The notes under the pieces: model-generated
What the model was told of the DNA's origin: nothing
Database searches by the model: none
What the model saw: only the letters and a program-made list of their open reading frames with translations
Part shown: piece by piece, positions 38,569 to 47,215 of the stretch
How positions within the stretch are numbered: the stretch's first letter is position 1
How the letters are laid out: each line of letters opens with the position of its first letter
Origin: PALSA-612 sp963711315
GTDB lineage: Bacteria; Actinomycetota; Thermoleophilia; Gaiellales; Gaiellaceae
Direction of reading: 5' to 3'
Length of the DNA: 64,000 nt
Assembly: GCA_963711315.1 (NCBI GenBank)
Contig: CAVQDQ010000003.1
Span: forward strand, 744,001 to 808,000
Made by a program: the position numbers and the translations under genes

Positions 38569-40651
38569 CTACCGTTTCGATTTCGGGCGAGCTTTCGCCC
38601 GCGGGCGAGGCTTGGGTTGCGCGCTAACGTCGACTCGCCCGCGGCCGAACGCGTCGATTCGACCCCACCGGCCGGGGATGTCGAGCAGCTCGAGGTGCCC
38701 GATGTGGCTCGGCAGCGCCGGGTCCATCACGAGATGCTCGTCCTTGGGCTCGAGGCCCAGCATCGTCCTGCAGGAGGAGCATCGGCGTCCCGGTCGACCA
38801 GGCCTGCGGGCTGCATGCCGTCGGGTATTGCACCGGGTACTTCGTCTGCTGGCGCGGGTAGCCACCGAACGCCTCGGGCAGGCGCCCGGCGAAGAAGTCG
38901 GCGGCGTCGAGGATGCCGGCGGCGATGCGGGCGGCCTCCTCCTTGAAGCCGTACCGGCGCAGGCCCCACGCGATGAACGAGTTGTCGAACGGCCAGACCG
39001 TGCCGACGTGGTAGCCGATGGGGTTGTAGCGCGCTTCGCCCTCGGCCAGCGTGCGAACGCCCCAGCCGGAGAAGAGCTTCGGGCCCAGCAGTTGCCCCGC
39101 GACCGCCTTTGCCTTGGACTGATCCACGATGCCGCTCCAGAGCAGATGGCCGTTGTTCGAGGCGAGGGCGTCCACCTGCTTCCCCTCCGTGTCGAGAGCC
39201 AGGGCGAAGTACTCGCCGTCCTCCACCCAGAAGTCGCGGTTGAAGCGGCGCTTGAGATCTGCTGCGTCTTGCTCCAGCCGGTCCGCAAGCTCCACGTCCT
39301 TCCACACAAGGCGCGCAAGGCGTGCTCCGCGCAACTTTGCGTCGTAGGCGTAGCCCTGCAGCTCGCACGTCGCCCGCGGAAAGCCGGGCAGCCGGCCATC
39401 TCGGTAGGAGATCGAGTCCCAGGAGTCCTTCCAGCACTGATTCTCGAGGCCGGTCTTCTCGTTGCGGCGCTGGTACCAGACGTAGCCGGTGCCGAGAAGG
39501 TCGGCGTACTCGTCGATCCAGTTGAGAGCCGCTCTGGCCACGTGCTCGAGCTCCCGTACGGCCTTGCGGTCACCGGTCCAGCGCTCGTACTCGTCGAGCA
39601 GCACCACGTAGAGCGGTGTGGCGTCGGCACAGCCGTAGTACGGAGAGTGAGGCCGCTCCTCGAAAGCCGTCATCTCTCCGTAGCGCATCTCGTGCAGGAT
39701 GCGGCCGGGGTCCTCGTCCCGGAAGTCGTCGAGCCCGCTGCCCTGCCAGGCCCCGAGCGCGCGCAGGGTCGTCTCCGCGAGCTCGGGGGCGAACGGCAGC
39801 GCTTGCAGGCTCGTGAAGATGCTGTCCCGGCCGAACATCGTCATGAACCAGGGCAGGCCGGCGGCAGGCAGGTTGGCGCCGCCGGCGACGGGCGGCGAGA
39901 AGCGGAGCGCGGCCATATCGACGAGGCTGCGCCGGTACGTCGCCTTGAGCGGCTCCCAGTCGCACTCGACCCGCGGCGCGTCCGCGACCCACCGCCCGAG
40001 ATCCTTCTCCATGGTCAGCTTCGATCGGCGCTTGGCCGCGGTCATTACGCCGGCTCTCGCGTAGGAGCCGAGGACTGGGACGACGTCCAGCTCGGTCTGC
40101 CAGGAGGCCTGAGGCTTCAACCGGACAGTGAACGTCAAGCCGTTCTTGTCCACCTTGGCAGGGGTCGACGCCGAGATGGAGGTCTCTCGCCTGAACGTCT
40201 TCCGCTCGTAGCCGAGCACGAGGCGGCCGCCGGTGACCCGGGCGTAGTACTTGCCTTTCTTCTTCAGCGCATCCTTGACCTCGAACAGATCCGCGAAGTC
40301 GCAACCCGCAGCGAGGCGAACCTCGAGCCGCACCGGCTTGTCGCTGTGATTGAGGATCGTCAGCTCTTCGTGGAATCCGCCGCCGACGGCGCGCCGGCGA
40401 ATCACGGACAGCTTCGCGTCGATGTACACGGTGCCGGTACCGGGCACGAGAAAGAAGCGGGTCTCGAAGTACTGGAGGTCGTCTACCGAGAGCGCGTTGA
40501 GCCGCTCGCCGTTCACCGTCAGCACCCAGGTCGAGAGGAAGCGGGTGTCGAACGAGAAGAGACCGGTGGCATCGACAGGCGACGCCTCGATGTCCCCGCG
40601 GTCGTCGCTGACGACGAAGGTGTTGCCGTCGAGGATCTTGACCTCGCTCAT
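38569..40651 (-). CDS. Amylo-alpha-1,6-glucosidase / glycogen debranching-type glycoside hydrolase (frameshifted)
   Basis: 693 residues. An N-terminal beta domain of the GDE_N_bis type (GLFSFDTRFLSTWVLTVNGE) precedes an (alpha/alpha)6 barrel: GLPWFMTMFGRDSIFTSLQA, NQCWKDSWDSISYRDG, and YHVGTVWPFDNSFIAWGLRR hold family residues. One extra base near 38768-38775 breaks the tail; repaired it reads LLLRTMLGLEPKDEHLVMDP and ends in a KPRPRAKARPKSKR basic stretch. It probably trims branched alpha-glucans or glucosylated compounds inside the cell. The start overlaps the SCP2 gene (ATGA). Confidence 0.85.
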
Positions 40652-41025
40652 CGCGGCCCCCTCGCGTAGCCGGCAGCGACGCCTTTCTTACGGGCCGTGC
40701 GCGGTCTGGGCAGCAGCCGCTGAATCAGCACGAGCAGGTCCGCGCTGCCTTCCACGGTCAGCTCGCCGCGCAGGACTGCCGACATCGCATTCGCCTTCCC
40801 CGTGAACAGCCGCTCGGCGAGCGCCCGATCGCAGCGGATGACGAGGTCGGCTGCCGCGTTCTTTCGAGAGACCTGGATGTCTCCGTTCTTCACCGTGAGT
40901 AGCCAGTTCTGCGTCCGTCGCCCGTCCAACACGTCGAAGCGCACCGCGGCAGTCATCCCCTCGAGCCGCGGCTCGTGGCCGCGAGCAGCCAGGCCGTCGA
41001 GGACTACAGCGATTGCGTCTGCCAT
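40648..41025 (-). CDS. SCP2 sterol-binding domain protein
   Basis: 125-residue single-domain lipid-binding protein: VRFDVLDGRRTQNWLLTVKN, ADLVIRCDRALAERLFTGKA and SAVLRGELTVEGSADLLVLI match the SCP2 fold, with a basic C-terminal tail (RPRTARKKG). Such proteins bind acyl-CoAs or other hydrophobic ligands. Placed between NADH dehydrogenase and the debranching-type enzyme and coupled to the latter; the link in function is not obvious. Confidence 0.85.
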   Translation of the reverse strand: MADAIAVVLDGLAARGHEPRLEGMTAAVRFDVLDGRRTQNWLLTVKNGDIQVSRKNAAADLVIRCDRALAERLFTGKANAMSAVLRGELTVEGSADLLVLIQRLLPRPRTARKKGVAAGYARGPR

Positions 41026-41033
41026 CTCTCCCC

Positions 41034-42304
41034 CTATTCCTCGTCGGGATCCACGGTGATCCGGCCTGCGCGCACGTGCGTGAGGCCGGCGCCTGCCCAG
41101 TCGACCAACGCCTTTGCGCGGTCCTCATTGGTCGGCAGTAGTGCGGAATGCACGGTCAACCAGGCAAGCGTTGCCCTCCTGCCCTTCATGGTCTTTCCGC
41201 CCAGCATCTGGACGACCGCCGCGCCACGCCCGATCGCAGCCATCGTGCCCTTGTCCTTGTATTCGAACGGCTTGGTCTTCTTGCCGGCGATGCGGTGGGA
41301 GATCACTTCGCCCACGTGCTCTCCCGACTGCAGGGCAACAGACCCGAGCTGCGGCAGCACCTCTTTCGTCTTTGCGTCCGTGATCGCGGCGATGTCCCCG
41401 ACGACGTAGACCTCGGGATGATCCGGGAGGTCGAGCTCCGGGCCGACGCCGATGCGGTTCCCCCGCTCCAGCTCGAGGTCAAGCGACTGCACGAGCTGGT
41501 TGCCGGACAGGCCGGCGCCCCACACGAGCGTGTGGGCCTCGAGCACCTTCCCCGACTGGAGCGTGACACGAGTGGGTGACACTGACGCGACGCTCTCGCC
41601 CGTCATCACCTCGACCGTGCGCTTGTTCAGGGCCTCCGTGGCGTAGGTGCGGAGATTCGGCTTGAACATGGAGAAGAGCTCGGGGCCAGCCTCCACGAGC
41701 ACGATGCGTGCCTGTTCCTGCGCGACGCCGGGATAGTCCTTGGCGAGATCCGCGCGGTAGAGCTCCGCCAACGCGCCCGCGGTTTCGACGCCCGTCGGCC
41801 CGCCGCCCACAACGACGACGTTCAGCGCCCCGTCCCGGACGAGGCTCGGGTCCTTGTCCGCCGCCTCCCAGCGCTCGAGGAGGTGATTCTTGAGACGCAG
41901 TGCATCGGTCAGCGTGTACATCGGGAATGCATGATCGGCAGCGCCCTCGGTCCCGAAGAAGTTGACCTCCGCTCCCAACGCCAGAACGAGGTAGTCGTAC
42001 GTCAGAGGCTCCAGTTCATCGAACTGGACCGTGCGCGCCCCGAGATCGATGCCCGTGACGTGCGTCTTGTGGATGGTCGCGTTGTCCTGCCCGTGGACGA
42101 GGTCGCGCAGTGAGTGCCCGACGATCGTAGTTTCGACCAGGCCGGTCGCAGCTGGTACAGGAGCGGCTGGAACGTGTGGTAGTCGTGCCTGTCGACGAGC
42201 ACAACGTCGGCGTCCGCGTCCTTCAGCTTCTGCACGGCGCCGACGCCGGCGAAGCCGCCGCCGAGGATCACAACGCGGGGACGCTGTTCCGCCACGACAG
42301 TCAC
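41034..42304 (-). CDS. ndh: Type II NADH dehydrogenase / pyridine nucleotide-disulfide oxidoreductase (frameshifted)
   Basis: Non-proton-pumping NADH:quinone oxidoreductase, about 423 residues. RVVILGGGFAGVGAVQKLKD is the FAD loop, RHDYHTFQPLLYQLATG is an NDH-2 signature, LNVVVVGGGPTGVETAGALA the NADH loop, and VYVVGDIAAITD the second FAD contact. A base is missing near 42146-42152 (LLYQLATGLVETTIV after repair). The C-terminal amphipathic membrane anchor is short. GTG start at 42304, 58 bases from the divergent protease gene. Confidence 0.9.
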
Positions 42305-42362
42305 TCTTACAAATCTGCCTTCACCAGTCGGCCACCCGATTGGCGATTGCTAGCGTGGCCGT

Positions 42363-43325
42363 ATGGCGCGGCTCGAGCTGATCAGCGACGTGTCCTACGT
42401 CGAGGAGCCTCTCGACGCGTACTCGCGCGTCGTGACGGAGGTGGCGCGAACGCTGTCTCCTTCCGTCGCCAACCTCCAGGTCAGTAAGCGGCTCAACGGC
42501 CGCCGATGAGCGGCGGCGGCAGCGGGGTCGCCGTGACGCCCGACGGCTACGTGCTCACGTCCGCACACGTCGTCGACGGAGCCGACGGCGGGACGGCGGC
42601 GTTCGTCGACGGCCGCGAGCTCGACTTCGACGTCGTCGGCACGGATCGCCTGTCAGATCTGGCGGTCCTGCGAGTCACGACGGATGACCTGACGCCCGCG
42701 ACGCTCGGCGACGCCGACCGTCTCCAGGTCGGCCAGCTCGTCGTCGCGATCGGGAACCCGCACGGCTTCGCGGGCTCGGTGACGGCCGGTGTTGTTTCGG
42801 CTCTCGGCCGCTCCTTGCCGACAGCCGCCGGTCGCATCGTCGAGAACGTCGTACAGACCGATGCCGCTCTCAATCCCGGTAACTCGGGCGGAGCACTCGC
42901 GGACGCGTCAGCGCGGGTTGTGGGCATCAACACCGCCGTCGCCGGCGTCGGCCTCGGCCTGGCCGTCCCGATCAACGACACGACCCGGCGGATCGTTGGC
43001 GCGCTCATGCGAGAGGGCCGCTTCCGCCGTGCCTACATCGGCATCGCGGGCGGTCCACGTCCCGTGCCTCCCCGGCTCGCCAGCGAGCTGGGACGGAGGG
43101 ACGCGGTGGAAGTGGTGGAGGTCGTCGACGGCAGTCCGGCGGCGACGGCCGGGCTACGGCCCGAGGACCTGATCGTCGCGCTCGACGGCACACCCGTATC
43201 GAGCGCGGGCGACCTGCAGCGCCTGATGACGGAGGAACGGATCGGCGAAGACGCTGACGGTGACCGTCGTTCGCCAGGGGTCGCCCATCGAGGTCGACGT
43301 CGTCCCCGAAGAGCTCGACGGATGA
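42363..43325 (+). CDS. HtrA/DegP-like trypsin-type serine protease with PDZ domain (two frameshifts)
   Basis: About 321 residues. YVLTSAHVVDGADGG (His), DRLSDLAVLRVTTDD (Asp) and NPGNSGGALADASARVVGIN (Ser) give a full catalytic triad; the PDZ part reads GSPAATAGLRPEDLIVALDG. The true N-terminus is the short frame from ATG 42363 (EPLDAYSRVVTEVARTLSPS, VANLQV), separated from SGGGSGVAVTPDGYV by a missing base near 42505-42512. An extra base near 43240-43246 breaks the tail, repaired to RIGKTLTVTVVRQGSPIEVD. No signal peptide or membrane anchor is visible, so it may act in the cytosol, unusual for this family. Confidence 0.87.
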
Positions 43326-43435
43326 AGACCCCCCGCATCGTCCGCCGCGGAGAGCGGCTGCTGCTCGGTGCCGCCATGACGGCGATAGCGTTTTTCCTGG
43401 AGCGGCGGCTCGCGAAGATGCTCAGGAAGAGCTAG
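43322..43435 (+). CDS. Small 37-residue hydrophobic protein
   Basis: MKTPRIVRRGERLLLGAAMT then AIAFFLERRLAKMLRKS: one hydrophobic helix of about 14-18 residues flanked by Arg/Lys-rich ends. Its ATG overlaps the repaired stop of the HtrA gene (ATGA), which supports it as a real coupled gene rather than the tail of the shifted protease frame. It overlaps the 3' end of the convergent UbiB gene by 14 bases. Function unknown; perhaps a membrane tether or regulator for the protease. Confidence 0.55.
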   Translation: MKTPRIVRRGERLLLGAAMTAIAFFLERRLAKMLRKS

Positions 43436-45032
43436 AAGACCTCGAGCCTCTCTTCCAGAACAGATCGACGAGCATCAGGAAGAGCAGGGCCAGGCCGATG
43501 CTGCCGAATAAGGCCGGCACCCAGTTGTCAACGGTTTCCTGGCCGAGCGTGAAGCCGCTGGAGATGATCGCGGCCGCGGCGGTGATAGCGAGGGAGATGC
43601 GGCGCGTGGCGCGCCGGATCGTGTTCTCGAGGCTGCCCATGCCCTTCATGTCGACCTGGAAGCGCTGGCCCGGCCGTGCGCCCACGAGCCGCTCGACGGC
43701 GGAGACGAGGCCCGAGAGCCGCACTTTCACCTTCTGCACTTCGTAGAACGCCCGCTTGGGGTCGATCGCCTCCCGGCCGCGCTCGAACAGGCGCCGCGCG
43801 AGGAAGCGTCCGACGACGGAGAAGGGGTCGAGGTCGGGGTCGAGCGTCGCTGCCGCGAGCTGCATCTGCGCGAGTGCCTTGGCCGTCAGCGCCATCTCCG
43901 CCGGCAGGCGGACGTCGCGGCGGGCCGCGATCTGCGTGATGCCCTGGAGGATCGGCCCCAGCTGGATCTCCTGCAGCGACTGCCCGCGCACGCTCTGCAC
44001 GAGTGCGGCGATCTCGCCCTGAAACGCGTTGAGGTCGAACTCGTCGGGGAGCTCCTGGTCGGCCAGCTGGAGGACGACCTCGGCGAGGAACTCGTCGTCC
44101 TCCTGCCAGAACGCCATCACGAGCAGCAACACGAGCTCGCGCATGCGCGAGTCGACCTCCCCCACCATGCCGCAGTCGAGGAAGTAGACGGTGTCGTCCG
44201 CCCAGAGGAGATTGCCGGGGTGCGGGTCGGCGTGGAAGAAGCCGTCGACGAGCACCTGCCGGTAGTACGACTCGATCAGCTGGCGCGCGGCGTCCCTGCG
44301 CTCGGGGACGTCTGGCGCCTCGCGCACGGGCACGCCGTCGACGAAGCTCAATACTAGGAGACGCTTGCTCGAGAGCTCGTGATAGACGGACGGAACCGCG
44401 AGACGCGAGTAGCGCTCGAGCACCTCGGCGAGCCTGTCGACGTTCGCCGCCTCCGTGCGGAAGTCGAGCTCGCGCTTGAGCGAGGCGGAAAGATGGCGGA
44501 TCACGGACGGGAAGTCGACGAGCCGCCGTAAGCCGTCGCGGTGCTCGGCCTTTTCCGCGAAGAGCTCGAGCAGGCCGAGGTCGCGCATGATCTCCTCTTC
44601 TGCGCCGTGGCGCTGCACCTTGACGACCACGCGCTCACCGCTCTCCAGCGTCGCAGCATGCACCTGGCCGATTGTCCCCGCAGCGAGCGGCTCGGGATCG
44701 ATGCTCGCGAACACGTCCTCCCACGGCACGCGGAGCTCCTCCTCCATGACGGCGACGACCTCTTCCTCGGTCATCGGCGGCACGTCGTCCTGGAGCTTCG
44801 AGAGCTCGGAGATGAACTCGGGCGGCAGCAGGTCTGGGCGCGTGGAGAGGATCTGCCCGAGCTTCGCGAACGTCGGCCCGAGCTCCTCGAGTGCTTCGCG
44901 GAGGCTCTTTGCGCGCTCCTCGAGCGGCACGTCGGCGGCGCCGCGCTCACCCAGGCCGTAGCGCGCCATCACCTTCCCGATCTCCGTGGCCCGCCCGAGT
45001 AGGCGCAGGTCGGCTTCCTGCGTGCCGCTCAT
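43422..45032 (-). CDS. ABC1/UbiB (ADCK) family atypical kinase
   Basis: 536 residues. The family KxGQ signature is ELGPTFAKLGQILSTRPDLL, the Ala-rich loop PLAAGTIGQVHAATL, the catalytic Lys VVVKVQRHG, and the catalytic/metal segment FFHADPHPGNLLW with FLDCGMVGEVD. Two C-terminal membrane helices (around LAITAAAAIISSGFTLG and PALFGSIGLALLFLMLVD) are typical of UbiB. In quinone-making bacteria it supports isoprenoid-quinone metabolism; in actinobacteria the partner is unclear. Overlaps the upstream stress-protein stop by four bases. Confidence 0.9.
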   Translation of the reverse strand: MSGTQEADLRLLGRATEIGKVMARYGLGERGAADVPLEERAKSLREALEELGPTFAKLGQILSTRPDLLPPEFISELSKLQDDVPPMTEEEVVAVMEEELRVPWEDVFASIDPEPLAAGTIGQVHAATLESGERVVVKVQRHGAEEEIMRDLGLLELFAEKAEHRDGLRRLVDFPSVIRHLSASLKRELDFRTEAANVDRLAEVLERYSRLAVPSVYHELSSKRLLVLSFVDGVPVREAPDVPERRDAARQLIESYYRQVLVDGFFHADPHPGNLLWADDTVYFLDCGMVGEVDSRMRELVLLLVMAFWQEDDEFLAEVVLQLADQELPDEFDLNAFQGEIAALVQSVRGQSLQEIQLGPILQGITQIAARRDVRLPAEMALTAKALAQMQLAAATLDPDLDPFSVVGRFLARRLFERGREAIDPKRAFYEVQKVKVRLSGLVSAVERLVGARPGQRFQVDMKGMGSLENTIRRATRRISLAITAAAAIISSGFTLGQETVDNWVPALFGSIGLALLFLMLVDLFWKRGSRSSSSS

Positions 45033-45463
45033 TTGCGGAAGAGCCCTCGTTTCTTCTTCTGCGCCTGCTCGGAGCGCTGGCGCGTGTTCACGATGATGAC
45101 TGTCCGGTCGGAGTTGTGCGAGACGCGGTTGGGGACGTTGCCGAGCAGGAACTCCTTGCGCCCGCTCATCCCCATGTTGCCCACGACGACCACGTCGGCG
45201 TCCTCCGCCACCGCGGCGTCGACGATTGCCTGAGCGGGGTCCTCCCCCGTCGAGACCACCCCGCGGGCGAGCTCGCCCGCGAAGCCGCGGCCGTACTCGG
45301 TGAGCTCCTCTTTCGCCTGCGGCGGCGCCTGGGCCGGCGGGATGACCACCTGGCAGAGCAGAAGCTCCGCCTCGAAGCGCACCGCCATGTCCGCGGCAAA
45401 GCGAACCGCGAGCTCGGCGGTCTCCGAACGGTCGGTGGCGACGAGGATGCGACGCAGGCTCAT
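45029..45463 (-). CDS. Universal stress protein, UspA family
   Basis: 144 residues: LRRILVATDRSETAELAVRF begins the fold and VVVVGNMGMSGRKEFLLGNV then PNRVSHNSDRTVIIV forms the G-x2-G-x9-G(S/T)-type ATP-binding end, so it is an ATP-binding class. A basic tail KKKRGLFRK follows. Coupled to the UbiB gene, with 12 bases to the enoyl-CoA hydratase stop. Role not specified by sequence. Confidence 0.9.
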   Translation of the reverse strand: MSLRRILVATDRSETAELAVRFAADMAVRFEAELLLCQVVIPPAQAPPQAKEELTEYGRGFAGELARGVVSTGEDPAQAIVDAAVAEDADVVVVGNMGMSGRKEFLLGNVPNRVSHNSDRTVIIVNTRQRSEQAQKKKRGLFRK

Positions 45464-45475
45464 GGGGGGCGCAGG

Positions 45476-46246
45476 TTACCGGCCCTCGAACTGCGGCCGC
45501 CGCTTCTCCACGAACGCCGCCATACCTTCTCGTGCATCCTCGGACGAAAAGGCGAGGTAGAGCAGGCGCCGCTCGTAGTCGATGCCGAGCGACAACGGGC
45601 CCTCGTCCGCCCGCACGACGGCTTCCTTCGCCAGCTGGCTGGCGACCGGGCCTTTGGCCGCGATGTCTCGAGCTACCCGTTTCGCCTCGCCCAGCCAGGC
45701 TTCACGCGCAACCACGCGGGCAACGAGACCGGTGTCGAGCGCCTCGCGGGCGGAAAGGCGGCGGCCAGAGAGGATGACGTCCATCGCGAGCGCCTTGCCG
45801 ACCGCACGCGTGAGGCGTTGCGTGCCGCCGGCTCCGGGGATGAGGCCGAGGCCGGTCTCCGGCTGACCGAAGACCGCCGTCTCGGATGCGACGACGACGT
45901 CGCACGCCATCGCCAGCTCGCAGCCGCCGCCGAGGCAGAAGCCGGAGACGGCGGCGACGAGCGGCGTCCGCACGGCGCGGATCGCATCCCAGGCATCAAC
46001 CCTGCGGCTCACGTACATCTCGACCGCCGTGGCGGTCGCCATTTCGCCGATGTCTGCGCCCGCGGCGAACACCCGCTCCGAGCCGCCGACGACGATGCAA
46101 CGGACCTCCGGGTCTGCGTCGAGCTCCTGCAGAGCCTCGACGAGCTCCGCCATCAGCTCCAAAGAGAGCGCGTTCAGCTGCTTCGGCCGATCGAGGAAGA
46201 CGGCCGCGATCGGCGACTCGCGCTCGACGCGTGTGAAGTCAGGCAT
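45476..46246 (-). CDS. Enoyl-CoA hydratase
   Basis: 256-residue crotonase. The oxyanion and first catalytic Glu lie in SGFCLGGGCELAMACDVVVA, and the second Glu in FGQPETGLGLIPGAGGTQRL, so both hydratase glutamates are present, unlike the PaaG-like paralogue at 30.6 kb. Hydrates trans-2-enoyl-CoA in beta-oxidation. Its start overlaps the upstream crotonase gene by eight bases, so the two paralogues are made together. Confidence 0.92.
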   Translation of the reverse strand: MPDFTRVERESPIAAVFLDRPKQLNALSLELMAELVEALQELDADPEVRCIVVGGSERVFAAGADIGEMATATAVEMYVSRRVDAWDAIRAVRTPLVAAVSGFCLGGGCELAMACDVVVASETAVFGQPETGLGLIPGAGGTQRLTRAVGKALAMDVILSGRRLSAREALDTGLVARVVAREAWLGEAKRVARDIAAKGPVASQLAKEAVVRADEGPLSLGIDYERRLLYLAFSSEDAREGMAAFVEKRRPQFEGR

Positions 46247-47054
46247 CTCGCTTCTCCACGAACTGCTTGACGGCGCCCTGCGCCTCCTCTCCCAGCATGC
46301 TGAGCGCCAGCCAGTCGCGCGCGTGCCCCACGGTTTGGTTCCAGGAGAGGTCTCGCCAGAAGTTCAGCTGGTGTTTTGCATAGCGCGTCGTCTGGGGAAG
46401 CTTGGCTGCGAGCTTCTCGACGAGCTCGTCCACCGTCGCATCGAGCTCCGCAGCCGGAACGACGCGGTTCACGAGTCCCCACTCCTGCGCCTGCTGCGCG
46501 CTGATCTCCTCACAGAGCAGGACGATCTCGCGAGCGCGCCGCTCCCCGACCATCACCGGCAGCCACTGCGTGGCGCCGCCGGCGGGCACCGAGCCATGCT
46601 CGAGCCCAACGTGACGGATGTAGGCGTCGTCGACCATCACCGCGAGGTCGCAGGCCATCTGGAATTCGTTGCCGCCGCCGACGCAGACGCCGTTGATACG
46701 GGCGAGCGTCGGCTTGCCGATCCCGCGCAGGCGGTCGTGCGCGTCCTGGAAGGCGCCGAACCATTTCCAGTAGCCCTGTGGGTTGCCGAGGTACTCGGCC
46801 GACCACTCCTTGAGATCGGCACCAACGCAGAACGCGCGCCCGGCACCGGTCAGCACGACGACGCGGATCTCGTCGTCCCAGGACGCGTCCTCGCACGCCC
46901 TCGCCAGCTCGCGCAGCATCTGAAAGTCGAACGCGTTCAACCGTTCCGGCCGGTTGAGCGTGATCGTGGCTCGCGGCGGCGCCTTCTCGTAGACGACCCG
47001 CTCGAAGCCGAGCTCGGCCGGCGACTGAGGCTTCGGTGCGGACGGCTCGGTCAC
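46239..47054 (-). CDS. Enoyl-CoA hydratase/isomerase family protein
   Basis: 271-residue crotonase-fold paralogue. VVVLTGAGRAFCVGADLKEW and RINGVCVGGGNEFQMACDLA keep the Glu after GGGN, and HVGLEHGSVPAGGATQWLPV replaces the classical second-Glu segment (GSVPAGG in place of PETGLG), resembling ring-hydrolase or MenB-like members. Specific reaction unknown. First gene of the minus-strand set (crotonases, UspA, UbiB) and divergent from the purine locus. Confidence 0.85.
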   Translation of the reverse strand: MTEPSAPKPQSPAELGFERVVYEKAPPRATITLNRPERLNAFDFQMLRELARACEDASWDDEIRVVVLTGAGRAFCVGADLKEWSAEYLGNPQGYWKWFGAFQDAHDRLRGIGKPTLARINGVCVGGGNEFQMACDLAVMVDDAYIRHVGLEHGSVPAGGATQWLPVMVGERRAREIVLLCEEISAQQAQEWGLVNRVVPAAELDATVDELVEKLAAKLPQTTRYAKHQLNFWRDLSWNQTVGHARDWLALSMLGEEAQGAVKQFVEKRDA

Positions 47055-47215
47055 GCGCCGGACCCTAAACGCTCAGCTCGCACTGGGCAGGCGCATTCAT
47101 GAGCCTTCGCGCGCATGCGGTTTCGGCGCAGCCCGGATGCGGGTTGTCACCGATGCGACAGCCGCCGGTGATGGCCGACCCTGTGTGTGTCAACGCCGAT
47201 TGCGAAGGAGGTGTC
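47055..47215 (+). promoter_or_regulatory. Leader of the plus-strand purine operon with a possible structured RNA
   Basis: A 161-base gap between divergent genes, the longest in the window. At 47141-47181 GGGT...ACCC brackets an inner 6-bp stem TCACCG (47147-47152)/CGGTGA (47166-47171), just before the strong ribosome site AAGGAGGT at 47205-47212. A smaller CCCG-GATG-CGGG hairpin precedes it. The arrangement could be a riboswitch-like element or chance pairing in GC-rich DNA; no known riboswitch class is recognised. Confidence 0.35.

Noticed and set aside
38033..40669. An 878-residue plus-strand open frame
   Set aside because: Antisense to the debranching-type glucosidase and zwf. The minus-strand proteins carry conserved motifs; this one has none.
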